Part shown: one piece after another, positions 51,056 through 59,344 of the stretch
Layout: the number at the start of each line of letters is the position of its first letter
Numbering within the stretch: the stretch's first letter is position 1
Source of the DNA: Nitrococcus mobilis Nb-231
GTDB lineage: Bacteria; Pseudomonadota; Gammaproteobacteria; Nitrococcales; Nitrococcaceae
Reading direction: 5' to 3'
NCBI RefSeq assembly: GCF_000153205.1
Contig: NZ_CH672427.1
Coordinates: 3,402,596 to 3,466,595, forward strand
DNA length: 64,000 nucleotides
The notes under the pieces: model-generated
Told to the model about the DNA's origin: nothing
The model's input: only the letters and a program-made list of their open reading frames with translations
Databases searched by the model: none
Program-made: the position numbers and the translations under genes

Positions 51056-53169
51056 CTAACCCAAGTTTAACGTCCCCAAAAATAACTTCCCGATACTCAG
51101 AGAGTTAAGATCGGCCGCGGCGGCGAGTGGCACTACATTACGTTCATTTTATAAATCAGCGGGCTCACACGATTGTTTTCTGCACGCCGCCCGGGGCGGG
51201 ATCGGCCCCGAGGGCCTGATAGATTCGCGCCTGATCGGGCTCGGCGCGGGTGGCCTTGCGCACGTGCAGGGTGCGGCCATCGCCGCGGTTGAACGTGGCG
51301 GTGACCCGGCACTGGCCGGCGAGGGTATCGCGTAGCGTGCTCCAACGCTCGCAGATGCCGTGGGCGGCGAGGCGGTGGCGGATGAGCTGGACGAACTGAT
51401 AGGCGAGCACGGTGATGAACAGGTGCCCCTCGGCGCGCTCTTCCTTGTGATGGAAGATCGGGCGCAGGCCGAGCTCCGATTTCAGGCTTCGGAAGACCGC
51501 CTCAAGGTCGGTGAGCATGATGTAGGTGCGCCACATTGTCTTCTCGTCCCAGCCGGTCTCGTTGCTGCGCAGGCAATAGACGCCCGGCTCGGTGACCAGA
51601 GAGCCTTTCACGGGCAGGCGCTGCCAGTGGATCGCACGGGCGCGCTCGCCGCTGTCACCGGCGATCACTTCAATGTGGTAGTGCTGGCCGAGGCCGCGGC
51701 TTTTCTCCTTGAGCCGCCCGATGCGCTCCCAGAGCTTGTCGATGCGCTTGGTGGTGCCCCGCCGGCTGAGTCCGGTCGCAAGCTTGTCGAGCCCAGCCTC
51801 GAAGCGGTCCATCAGGCGTCCGGCGATCGCTTGCTCCTTGCGCACGCGGCCCTCGGAGCGACAATACAGGCGCACCTCCTGGCCATCGGCCGAGGGCACT
51901 TTGAGTAGCTCCACGGCCTGCCCGCCGGCGTTGTCGAGGGTGATGGCCTCTTTAAAATCGACCGCGCGGCGGCGCTCGCGGCTGACCACCAGATAGCGGT
52001 AGCCCTGCTCGGCCAGCCAGGCGAGGTTGGCCTCGGTGGCCACCCCGCGGTCCATGACCACAAGCGCGCCGGCGGGCGCCGCGAGGCCGGTGAGCATCCC
52101 CTGGAGGGTCTGCCCCTCGGCCGCATTGCCAGCGAAGAACCCGCGAGCGGCGCACAAGCCGCGGCTCGAGCGACACAGCGCCAGGGTGAGCAGCGGGCAG
52201 TCGCTGCGCCGCTCCTTGGAGTGGCCGTGGCGCGCGGCCGGATTGACCGGTGCCTCGCCCTCGAAGTAAGTGTTGGTCAGATCGTAGAGCGTGATTGTCG
52301 GGGCGAGCGCGAACAGATCGCTCACCCGGGCGAACAGATGCCCTTCGAGGGCCGCGCGGTGGCGCAGCAGGATATCGGAGGTACGGTAGAGCTGCATCGG
52401 GCTCATCGCCTCGAAGTCCACCTCCAGCAGCTCGCCGAGGCCGCTGCGCCGGGCGAGCCACTAATACGTCGCCCGCTCCGAGCCCGGGGCGGCCATGCGG
52501 GCAACGATCAGCCCCAGCGCCGCCGCACGTTGCGGGCCGGTCAGCCCCAGCGCTTGGAGCTGCTCCTCCAAGCCCGCCTGGCGCAGCGCCCACAGGGCGA
52601 GCTGCTCGACGCCCACCGAGCGCGGGCGCACCAGTGAGAGCGAGTCCACGTCCACCGACTGCACGTCACCCCCACCGCCGGGTACACCGCCAGCATCGGC
52701 CGGTGCCGGCGTACCGCCCTGCTCGGCGAGCAGCCGCGCCGCAATACGCTCGGCCTGGCGCTCGACGGCGAGCGGGAGGCCCTTCCCCTCCTCGTCGAAC
52801 AGCGCCGCCTGGCCGCTGAGCCGTTGCTCGATGCGCGCACACAACGCCGACCAGTGTGCCTGCGCCACTGGGAAGTGCCGCCCCAGGTTCAACAGGGTGC
52901 GCTGGCGGACCTTACCGGCGCGCTGCTCGGAGCGCACCAGACGATACGTGACATACGACTCGCCGGTGGCCGTGCTGCGGGTCTGGGTGCGGCGGATGAA
53001 CATGCCCGCGAGGCTAGCGTGGGCGGGCGCTCCGCACAAGGGATAACAACAAATATTATGGCACTACATCCAGCGCGCCACCCTCACCACTATACGAATC
53101 AATAACTTCTCTTCGCATACACGCCCAAATCAGCCCGAAATCAGGCAGAGAGCGTTAAAGATGGGCTAA
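51056..53169 (-). mobile_element. IS1634-family insertion sequence
   Basis: About 2.1 kb between imperfect inverted ends: CCTAACCCAAGTTTAACG at 51056-51073 and, on the other strand, CCTTAGCCCATCTTTAACG at 53151-53169 (roughly 15 of 19 agree, with one gap). It carries one transposase frame. The flanks are the two halves of a YgjP-like gene. I see no obvious target duplication, so the exact ends may be off by a few bases. Confidence 0.7.
51165..53003 (-). pseudogene. IS1634-family transposase with one internal amber codon
   Basis: The frame runs from ATG 53003 (MFIRRTQTRSTATGESYVTY) to 51165 and would encode 612 residues. It is interrupted by a single TAG at 52461-52463, about residue 181, in ERATY-stop-WLARRSGLG. 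Both sides stay in the same frame. The upstream part has RLVRSEQRAGKVRQRTLLNL. The downstream part has the DDE-type core: LYDLTNTYFEG, ALVVMDRGVATEANLAWLAE, GYRYLVVSRERRRA, MWRTYIMLTDLEAVFRSLKS. Relatives carry an amino acid such as Arg, His or Gln at the stop. Apart from this the gene looks fresh, so the element may have been active until recently. An internal ATG (52421) could yield the C-terminal part alone. Confidence 0.85.
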
Positions 53170-53171
53170 GG

Positions 53172-53634
53172 CGATCAAGAACCTGCATGTCGGCGTCTAT
53201 CCGGCTAACGGCCGAGTTGCGGGTAGCCGCTCCGCTGCACCTGGAAGATGAAGCCGTCTGGTTGGCCGTCGTCGCTCGGCTGCCGTGGATCCGCCGCCAA
53301 CAGCAGGCTTTTTCCGGACAGGTTGGTCAGGGCCGGCGCGATCGGCTCGACGTAATCGAGCACGATGGCCCGCCGGTGGTGTGCTTGCCGAACAATACGG
53401 CGATGCAAGTACGTGTCCGTCCGGGGACGGATTCGGACAAGAGCGAGGCCGTGCTACAGCAGTGGTATTGAGACCGACCCGGCTGCAACTCCCGGTGCAT
53501 CTGGCTGAATTCGGAGCTGGCCAAGAAATCGCTCTCGTGCCTCGAATACATTCGGGTGCACGAGATGGTTCAGCTTTTTGAACGTCACCACAATGAGCGG
53601 TTTCGACGGCTGCTGGCAATACTGAGCGGTTGAC
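53172..53634 (+). pseudogene. YgjP-like metallopeptidase, 3' fragment
   Basis: Continuation of the gene starting at 51001: IKNLHVGVYPANGRV, a 1-nt shift, VAAPLHLEDEAVWLAVVARL then PWIRRQQQAFSGQV. The frame continues to EAVLQQWY, then stop and shift, then CIWLNSELAKKSLSCLEYIR and VHEMVQLFERHHNERFRRLL. A block is missing between QQWY and the next part. The metal-binding HExxH of the family (VHEMVHL) reads VHEMVQL, so the second metal His is lost. Together with the IS insertion, the gene is dead. Confidence 0.7.
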
Positions 53635-53747
53635 TTCACGAACGCTCCGAATGGAAGGTGTATCGCCGCGGCGCCTGGCGGCGGGTTTCCTTGCGGGCGA
53701 AATCGCCCGCGGCGACAATTTAGCGCTGAATCGGGGGTTAGTCTGTT

Positions 53748-54092
53748 GTGGTGCACGCCTTCGCCCCAAGCCTGCTTGCCTACGTCGGTGCCGCTTTCGC
53801 CGAGATCAGCGGCTGCTTTGCATTCTGGGCGTGGCTACGGCTCGGCAAGAGTCCCTGGTGGCTGCTGCCCGGGATGCTGAGCCTTGCTGTGTTCGCGTTT
53901 CTGCTCACCCTGGTGGACGTCGATTTCGCTGGGCGTGCCTATGCCGCCTACGGCGGCATTTACATCGCGGCGTCACTGACCTGGCTGTGGCTCGTAGAAG
54001 GACAGGTGCCGGAACGTGGGGATGTCATCGGCGTAGCGGTGTGTCTGGTTGGCGTTTGCATCATCTTGTTCGGCGCCCGGGGTGCAGCCTGA
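53748..54092 (+). CDS. YnfA/UPF0060 family small membrane protein
   Basis: A 114-residue inner-membrane protein with four predicted helices: [80 protein letters not shown](G/S)GC...W.WLR..(K/S)..W(W/L)L, GR.YAAYGG(I/V)Y and GD..G....L.G..II are the UPF0060 signature. E. coli YnfA resembles SMR transporters and some homologues export drugs. The start is GTG 53748 or 53751. It is convergent with the CDF gene, 8 bp apart, and adjoins a metal/metalloid-flavoured cluster. Confidence 0.9.
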   Translation: MVHAFAPSLLAYVGAAFAEISGCFAFWAWLRLGKSPWWLLPGMLSLAVFAFLLTLVDVDFAGRAYAAYGGIYIAASLTWLWLVEGQVPERGDVIGVAVCLVGVCIILFGARGAA

Positions 54093-54100
54093 AGGATCCG

Positions 54101-54745
54101 TTAGCCATGCCTCGCGCTACTCCATGCGTTCGGCGCTGCGCGATAGGTCCGGCGCGCATCGTCGAGTACACCGAGCGACGAGCGCAGGAAAAGTACGGCG
54201 ATTGCTACGCCTACGAGGATATCCGGCCAGGCGCTGCCCGTCAGGGCGACGGCCGCGGCCGCCAACAGCACGCCCGCGTTCGCGACAAGGTCGTTGCGCG
54301 AGCAGATCCAGGCGGAGCGCATGTTGACGTCATCGCCGCGGTGCCGTGTCAGCAGCGCCAGGCACACCGAATTTGCCGCCAGCGCCACGCCCCCGACCAA
54401 GGCCATGAGTAGGGCCTGCGGTTCGCTGCCCCAGAGGATCTTGCCGGTTGCTTCAAGCAGGACGATGATGCCGAAGACAGCCATGATGCTGCCCTTAAAG
54501 CCCGCGGAGATCGCCTTCCAGCGGGTGCTGCGGGCCACTACGAGCAGGCTGAAGCCGTAGACCAGCGCATCGCCGAGCATATCCAGCGAGTCGCCCAGCA
54601 GCGCCGTTGAGGAGGCGAGCCAGCCGGCACCGAACTCCACCACGAACATGACGGCGTTGATCGCGAGCACCGCCCACAGCATGCGCGCCTGCCGGTCGCG
54701 CAGCTCGATGATGCCGCGGTCGTTTTCGTGACAGCAACCCGCCAT
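54101..54745 (-). CDS. Cation diffusion facilitator (CDF) family transporter
   Basis: A 214-residue CDF membrane domain without the usual C-terminal cytosolic domain. It starts at ATG 54745 (MAGCCHENDRGII), with four codons to an alternative start at 54757. The N-terminal CC...H could bind a soft metal. Helices show AVLAINAVMFVVEFGAGWLA, TALLGDSLDMLGDALVYGFS (the zinc-site xxxxD pattern HxxxD reads DSLDMLGDA), IMAVFGIIVLLEATGKILW, NSVCLALLTRH, DDVNMRSAWICSRNDLVANA and AWPDILVGVAIAVLFL. This short type is found next to heavy-metal genes. It lies downstream of the DUF3179 pair in the same orientation (86-bp gap). Confidence 0.87.
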   Translation of the reverse strand: MAGCCHENDRGIIELRDRQARMLWAVLAINAVMFVVEFGAGWLASSTALLGDSLDMLGDALVYGFSLLVVARSTRWKAISAGFKGSIMAVFGIIVLLEATGKILWGSEPQALLMALVGGVALAANSVCLALLTRHRGDDVNMRSAWICSRNDLVANAGVLLAAAAVALTGSAWPDILVGVAIAVLFLRSSLGVLDDARRTYRAAPNAWSSARHG

Positions 54746-54830
54746 GCAATCTCCCAACCACAGGCTCGACCGACGAGCATAAACATTAAGCTATTATAAG
54801 TGCCAAGCTCTGCGTCATGGTATGTCCTCC

Positions 54831-55397
54831 TTATGCGAGGGCCGACTGCGCGTCCACGCGCCGCAGGTTGAACAGTAGCGCCAGCACCAGGAGCACCACC
54901 GCCGCCGGTACGAGCATCCCGAACAAGCCGATCACCGATGCGCTGATCGGCAGCCCCAGCACGATGAACAGAACGGGCCCGCAGCAGGCGGAGCCGGCGA
55001 GCAGTCCCGGCAGGGCTGCCAGTATGCCCGCCGCCGGTCGGGCGCGGCAGGCTCGAGGCCGGGAGACGGCCAGCCAGGCAAGGGAAATATTGAGGCCGAC
55101 CAACGCCGCCAATACCGCTCCGGTCGCCGCGTTCAGTGGGGCAAACGTCCAGGTCAGGAACGGCAGCTGCAGCAGCGCGATCGGCTCGAAGTGAAAGGGG
55201 CCGCGGGGTTGGAACATCAGCTCCCAAGCTCGGTCGGCGAGCGTAAGAGCGACCGGTCCGACCCGCGCATGCACCGTGAGATCCTGAATTGCGAATAGAA
55301 AGGCCAGCCAATAGGCGAGGGCGGAGAGCACCGCGATCCAGCGGAACCGCCGCAGCCGCCACAGCGTGCCCAGCGATTTAATCGACGACGGTACCAT
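54831..55397 (-). CDS. Small polytopic membrane protein of unknown function
   Basis: A 188-residue protein starting at ATG 55397 (MVPSSIKSLGTLWRLRRFRW), overlapping the DUF3179 stop by 20 bp. About five helices: IAVLSALAYWLAFLFAIQDL, FLTWTFAPLNAATGAVLAAL, NISLAWLAVSRPR, AAGILAALPGLLAGSACCGP then VLFIVLGLPIS, and LFGMLVPAAVVLLVLALLFN. The GSACCGP motif at a membrane edge recalls the vicinal Cys pairs of MerT-like proteins. I do not recognise a family. Tight coupling to DUF3179 suggests a joint function. The frame is open further upstream but that part is antisense of the DUF3179 gene's 3' end. Confidence 0.75.
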   Translation of the reverse strand: MVPSSIKSLGTLWRLRRFRWIAVLSALAYWLAFLFAIQDLTVHARVGPVALTLADRAWELMFQPRGPFHFEPIALLQLPFLTWTFAPLNAATGAVLAALVGLNISLAWLAVSRPRACRARPAAGILAALPGLLAGSACCGPVLFIVLGLPISASVIGLFGMLVPAAVVLLVLALLFNLRRVDAQSALA

Positions 55398-56433
55398 TCG
55401 GATAGAAAGCGGCATAGGCGAACCACATGGCATCGAAGCTGGCGACAGGTTCCAGCGCCCGGCTGGGCTCCTTCCATTTGATGCCACTGCGGCCGAAGGT
55501 GAGTTCATTGGCTGCCACGGGTACACCCTTGGGGTTGTGGAAAACCCGCCCCGCAGCTAGCTCCGGATCATAGACAGCCGTAAAACGGCCACCCCCGGTT
55601 TCGCCGTGCAGGACGCGCCGCTCGCGAAGGGAATCCTTGCGAAAGGCGATTGCCCCTGTTTCCGTTCGGGCAACGAGGAATACGGATTTCGGCGCGTAGC
55701 GCTCGCTCTCGCTCATGACCGGAAACAGGCGGCGCGCCGTCCTACGGTAGTAGCCGCCGATAGGATTGTAGCTACCGTAAGGGTCACGCTTATAGTTGCG
55801 GATGTAACCCGTATGTGTAGAGAGTACGCGGGTTTCGGGATGGCGTGCCCGCCACCGCTTCCAGGTGGTCCATACCACCGGGATTTGGCGCAAGGACTTA
55901 CCGGCCAGGGGGCCGTCGATCGCCGTCGCCAGCACCTGCGGCCACCAGCTGTCCGTCGCCCGGTCGTACATAATGAGGTTACTGTTGACCAGCCGCCCGC
56001 TGACGCCGAGCGTCGTAGCGCCGCGCAGGAAGCCGAGCGCCGTGCCCGTTAAGGGGCAATAGGTAATGCTGACCGGCGTCTGGCCAATGACATCGTTGAC
56101 GATTTCGTGCCAGACCAGGATGCGCTGCGGATACGCCTTGGCCTCACCTTTATGATAAACGCCGAAGACCACGTCGCCGTCGCCGAGGTGGCGGTCCGCC
56201 TGCCGCACGTTCCAGAAGCGCGGCGCGTCGATGGCAGGGATACCGTCCTTCGGCGGCCCGCCGGACAGGCTGCTGTCCACATAGCGCTCCAGCGGAGCAT
56301 GCTGGGTTAGCGGGACGGCGCGGATAGGCGGGCCGTCGGTGGCGAGGGCGCCGCCACCGGGCGAGCTCATCAGAACGGCGCAGAGCAGGCCACGGTCGGA
56401 CCATCGGAGAACTCGCTGCAGCCATGTCATCAC
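55378..56433 (-). CDS. DUF3179 domain-containing exported protein
   Basis: A 351-residue protein with a signal peptide (LLCAVLMSSPGGGALA) and a DUF3179 domain from about residue 55. Motifs are DGIPAIDAPRFWNVRQADRH, GDGDVVFGVYHKGEAKAYPQ, ILVWHEIVNDVIGQTPVSIT, YCPLTGTALGFLRGATTLGV and DRATDSWWPQVLATAIDGPL. The conserved HEIVND...YCPLTGT segment with its Cys could bind a metal or react with thiols. The biochemical role of DUF3179 is not established. It leads a short operon (DUF3179, membrane protein, possibly CDF). An inverted FixJ-like box is about 80 bp upstream of its start. Confidence 0.88.
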   Translation of the reverse strand: MMTWLQRVLRWSDRGLLCAVLMSSPGGGALATDGPPIRAVPLTQHAPLERYVDSSLSGGPPKDGIPAIDAPRFWNVRQADRHLGDGDVVFGVYHKGEAKAYPQRILVWHEIVNDVIGQTPVSITYCPLTGTALGFLRGATTLGVSGRLVNSNLIMYDRATDSWWPQVLATAIDGPLAGKSLRQIPVVWTTWKRWRARHPETRVLSTHTGYIRNYKRDPYGSYNPIGGYYRRTARRLFPVMSESERYAPKSVFLVARTETGAIAFRKDSLRERRVLHGETGGGRFTAVYDPELAAGRVFHNPKGVPVAANELTFGRSGIKWKEPSRALEPVASFDAMWFAYAAFYPNGTVVD

Positions 56434-56510
56434 ACTGACTCCCCCTATAAAAGGAGCATCGAGTTAACAAAGCATGGCGATTAATCTGACGAACAGCGCC
56501 TTCCGCCACA

Positions 56511-56528
56511 ATACGTAGCTCTACGTAA
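56511..56528. promoter_or_regulatory. Inverted FixJ-like boxes upstream of DUF3179
   Basis: ATACGTAG, CT, CTACGTAA: two opposed half-sites that form a near-perfect 16-bp palindrome (TACGTAGCTCTACGTA). FixJ-type regulators bind sequences like GTAMGTAG. A further ATACGTAG is at 56639-56646, toward cytochrome P460. Confidence 0.45.
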
Positions 56529-56810
56529 GACGCTCTTAGGCGGCAAGCCGGGCTGCGCCCGCGTCTTCGTCCACGTTGCGGTCTTCTTTGCGAGGATTTC
56601 TTACGCATTCGGATCATACCGCCGCTGAGAGCTGGCGGATACGTAGTTAAATGTACTCCGGTAGTGCCGTTCGACTGCTAAGGTTTTTTGGTAGCCGTAA
56701 GAAATCCTGATGCGAATTCGGCGGTGTGCCGGGTTGGACGGAACGTGGACAAGGAATGACGCTGACATTTGGCCTGCCGTTCTCTCTGGCCTTAAATAAG
56801 TAGAAAGAAC
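56529..56810. promoter_or_regulatory. Remaining control region between DUF3179 and cytochrome P460
   Basis: No gene recognised. It contains ATACGTAG at 56639-56646 and a 12-bp inverted pair, GGATTTCTTACG near 56594-56605 and CGTAAGAAATCC near 56698-56709, about 90 bp apart. Its right end leads to a TAGAAAGAAC sequence before ATG 56811. Confidence 0.4.
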
Positions 56811-56842
56811 ATGAAGCTACATTATACGCCGTTGCTATCTCC

Positions 56843-57397
56843 TTGGTCGGGACTATGGCCATCGCCGGGTGCACGCTGCAGTCGGACAGTGGAGCGGGCA
56901 GCAGCGCGGCCACGGGCCAGCCGCTGCCCTTCAGCGGCAAGGACAGCATGGCGTATGCCGCTAAGCTGTGGCGCGGGATGCAGCAGGCCAATCTGGTCGG
57001 AAGCAACCGGATCATGTCGACACCTTATACCGGCCAGCATCCGCACGGTGCCATTCTCGACACCATCGATCGGCCGTTCACCCTCGATGGCCACACAGGC
57101 TATTTGATCATCAAGCGTAATTACGGTGGCGAAGGTGTCAGCAAGCAGGCCGTGGCCAATGATCCAGATAAATGGCTCGCTGCGATTACGGTCATGTACC
57201 GCCGGGAGGCCGGCTACGACCCCGAGAACCGGAACTGGTTCTGGGCGAAGTACCTCCCCGACGGCCACCTGGCCAAAAACCCGCAGGGGATGGCGCTTGC
57301 CGGTCGGGTTGCCAAGGGAGCCAATCAGGGCTGCATCGCCTGTCATCAATCGGCCCCCGGCGGTGATTATGTATTCAATCACGACCGCTATCGGTAG
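56843..57397 (+). CDS. Cytochrome P460-family c-type cytochrome (lipoprotein)
   Basis: A 184-residue frame from TTG 56843 (reading LVGTMAIAGCTLQSDSG). AIAGC is a lipoprotein lipobox. The P460 domain covers most of the rest: LWRGMQQANLVGSNRIMSTP, GQHPHGAILDTIDRPFTLDG, YLIIKRNYGGEGVSKQAVAN, TVMYRREAGYDPENRNWFWA, KYLPDG. The CxxCH heme site is near the end (ANQGCIACHQSAPGGDYVF). P460 cytochromes oxidise hydroxylamine or bind NO. Related cytochrome c'-beta proteins bind NO only, and I cannot tell which. ATG 56811 (MKLHYTPLLS) has a better ribosome site but is one base out of frame, so the gene either uses TTG or has a recent frameshift. Confidence 0.83.
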   Translation: MVGTMAIAGCTLQSDSGAGSSAATGQPLPFSGKDSMAYAAKLWRGMQQANLVGSNRIMSTPYTGQHPHGAILDTIDRPFTLDGHTGYLIIKRNYGGEGVSKQAVANDPDKWLAAITVMYRREAGYDPENRNWFWAKYLPDGHLAKNPQGMALAGRVAKGANQGCIACHQSAPGGDYVFNHDRYR

Positions 57398-57490
57398 TTT
57401 GGAGGAATGTATTGGCGCACTATCCCGCTGCCACCCGCGGGTCGTTGATGAATGCCCCCCTGGGTTGACCACCGATCGATCAGGGCAGTG

Positions 57491-58546
57491 TCAGCAACAA
57501 CCCCCGGGTTGCGGCGCGCTGCCCGTGTCCGCCGGATCAAACGGAATCCCGACGCCGCAGCCCTTAAAAATGCCATAGTGGGTCTGCCCCTCGCCGATGA
57601 ACTCGAAATGGGGTGCGAGGCGGCTCTCGCGTAGCATTCGGTAGGTGTTGCCGCAGACCGGGAACACCCGTCCGGCCTCCATGACATGATGCTTGTCCAG
57701 CCTGAAGCGCCGCGGCTGCTCGGCTACCGTGCCCTTATAGATCACAGCTTGGCCGTAGTCTTCGCAGGCCGGTTCCAGGTCGTCGATGCGAAAGAGCCGG
57801 TAAGTGGCTGCATAGAAAGCAATATGGCCGATCTTCGCTTGGATACCCGGGTTGTTCAACTGCAACGGTCGATCTTCCACCAGCCGCGGGTCGGAGAAGC
57901 CGGCCTTCTTGGCCAGGGAAAGAAAATCGTTCCAGTAGAGGGCGCCACTCAGGCATTCCCCGTAGAGTACCGGATCATGGCTGAGCGCTTGCGGTACGCG
58001 ACGGTCCGCGTAGACATCGGAGAAATACATCTCGCCACCCGGCTTGAGCAGCCGGTAAGCCTCCCTCAGAACCGCGGCCTTATCGGGCGATAGATTCAAA
58101 ACGCAGTTGGAGACGATCAAATCGAAGCGGCTGTCGGCGAGTTCGAGCTCATCCAGCCGTTCGATATACCCATGCAGAAACTCCACGTTCGGCTTCGCGT
58201 AGCCGTAGCGTTGCGTGTGGAAGTCCAGATGCCGATGCGCGACGGCGAGCTGCTCTTCGGTCATGTCCACGCCCACCACCCGGCCGTGTTCGCCCACCAG
58301 CCGCGAGAGGGCGTAACAGTCACGCCCGGATCCGCAACCCAGATCCAGGACACTGACACCTTCCAGCGCTTCGGGGATTACCAGCCCGCAGCCATAGTAG
58401 CGGCCGAGAATTTCCGGATGAATATCGGCGAGCACGCCTTTCAAGAACGCAGGCAAAGCGTCAGGCGTACAACACGCATCGGTCTGCAAATCCGCTGATC
58501 CGGTCAACACTTGACCGTAGTAGTGCTTGACGTCTTCCTGGCTCAT
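57491..58546 (-). CDS. arsM: Arsenite S-adenosylmethionine methyltransferase
   Basis: A 351-residue ArsM that methylates As(III). I start it at ATG 58546 (MSQEDVKHYYGQVL), eight bases after GGAGA. An ATG two codons earlier is also possible. SAM motif I is VLDLGCGSGRDCYALSRLVG, followed by VVGVDMTEEQLAVAHRHLDF. The conserved As-binding cysteines are in TDACCTPDAL, IVSNCVLNLSPDK and LYGECLSGALYWNDF. The C-terminal part (VFPVCGNTYRMLRESRLAPH) and the GGCC ending match long bacterial ArsM. It is convergent with P460. A FixJ-like box is 64 bp upstream and a palindrome 22 bp upstream. No arsR, arsB or arsC is nearby, so control may be by the adjacent two-component system. Confidence 0.95.
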   Translation of the reverse strand: MSQEDVKHYYGQVLTGSADLQTDACCTPDALPAFLKGVLADIHPEILGRYYGCGLVIPEALEGVSVLDLGCGSGRDCYALSRLVGEHGRVVGVDMTEEQLAVAHRHLDFHTQRYGYAKPNVEFLHGYIERLDELELADSRFDLIVSNCVLNLSPDKAAVLREAYRLLKPGGEMYFSDVYADRRVPQALSHDPVLYGECLSGALYWNDFLSLAKKAGFSDPRLVEDRPLQLNNPGIQAKIGHIAFYAATYRLFRIDDLEPACEDYGQAVIYKGTVAEQPRRFRLDKHHVMEAGRVFPVCGNTYRMLRESRLAPHFEFIGEGQTHYGIFKGCGVGIPFDPADTGSAPQPGGCC

Positions 58547-58573
58547 CCACATTCTCCACTGCTCGCTAAGTGC

Positions 58574-58623
58574 TCGTACCTTGGTACGAAATCAAGTGAC
58601 TTCGAATCCGTAATGCTACGTAT
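58574..58623 (-). promoter_or_regulatory. arsM control region: palindrome and FixJ-like box
   Basis: TCGTACC, TT, GGTACGA (58574-58589) forms a 16-bp palindrome. CTACGTAT (58616-58623) is the complement of ATACGTAG. Both lie between the response-regulator stop and arsM, read toward arsM. Confidence 0.45.
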
Positions 58624-58684
58624 TGGCCCGGTTGTACCCCAGCTCGCGCTATGGTTCAGCTGCGAGAAGGTCGCCTTTGGACCC

Positions 58685-59338
58685 TCAGTCAGCGGTGAAT
58701 CGCTCGCGATAGCGCTCGGTGGAGAACACCAGACGCACCAGTTGGGATACATTACCCACCCCCATTTTGTGCAGGACGCGCGCGCGATGGATTTCCACCG
58801 TGCGCGTGCTCACATCCAGCTCACGGGCGATGATTTTGTTTACCTTGCCCTCGATTAGCCGTTCCATGACTTCGCACTCCCGGGGGGTCAGCGTTTGCAG
58901 GCGGCACGCTATGTCCGCTTCGGCGGCGGCATGCATCCGGTTCTCTGCATCGATCTCAAGGGCCTTGTGCACGCGATCGAGCAGGGCTTGATCATTGAAC
59001 GGCTTCTCCAGGAAATCCAGCGCTCCGGCCTGCACGGCCCGCACGGCCATGGCGATGTCGCCGTGTCCCGATATGAAGATGACCGGCAGAGTGATGCCCC
59101 GTTTGAGGAGCTGTTGCTGGGCGGCCAGCCCGTTCAGGCCAGGCATTCGCACATCCAGCACTACGCAGCCGGGGCGTTCTCGGTCGCAGGCGTGTAGAAA
59201 TTCATCGGCGGTGGCGAAGGTCTCCACAGCGAGCCCGGTGGAGCGGACCAGTAGACCGACGGAATCCCGCACGTCGGCCTCGTCGTCCACGATGAAGACC
59301 GTGGGGGAATCCGCGGCTGAATGCTTTACGCGGTTCAT
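58685..59338 (-). CDS. FixJ-family response regulator
   Basis: A 217-residue regulator. The receiver domain spans residues 12-130: TVFIVDDEADVRDSVGLLVR, phosphoacceptor Asp in CVVLDVRMPGLNG (near 61), Ser/Thr in VIFISGHGDIAM and Lys in LDFLEKPFNDQ. The LuxR/FixJ-type HTH is at residues 145-205: LTPRECEVMERLIEGKVNKI, IARELDVSTRTVEIHRARVL. It starts 6 bp after the kinase stop, so the pair is one operon. Typical targets have GTAMGTAG-like sites, and matching boxes occur at 56.5 and 58.6 kb. Confidence 0.93.
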   Translation of the reverse strand: MNRVKHSAADSPTVFIVDDEADVRDSVGLLVRSTGLAVETFATADEFLHACDRERPGCVVLDVRMPGLNGLAAQQQLLKRGITLPVIFISGHGDIAMAVRAVQAGALDFLEKPFNDQALLDRVHKALEIDAENRMHAAAEADIACRLQTLTPRECEVMERLIEGKVNKIIARELDVSTRTVEIHRARVLHKMGVGNVSQLVRLVFSTERYRERFTAD

Positions 59339-59344
59339 GCGCCG

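Noticed and set aside
51360-51908. 182-codon frame antisense to the IS1634 transposase
   Set aside because: No recognisable motif; mirror of a GC-rich coding frame.
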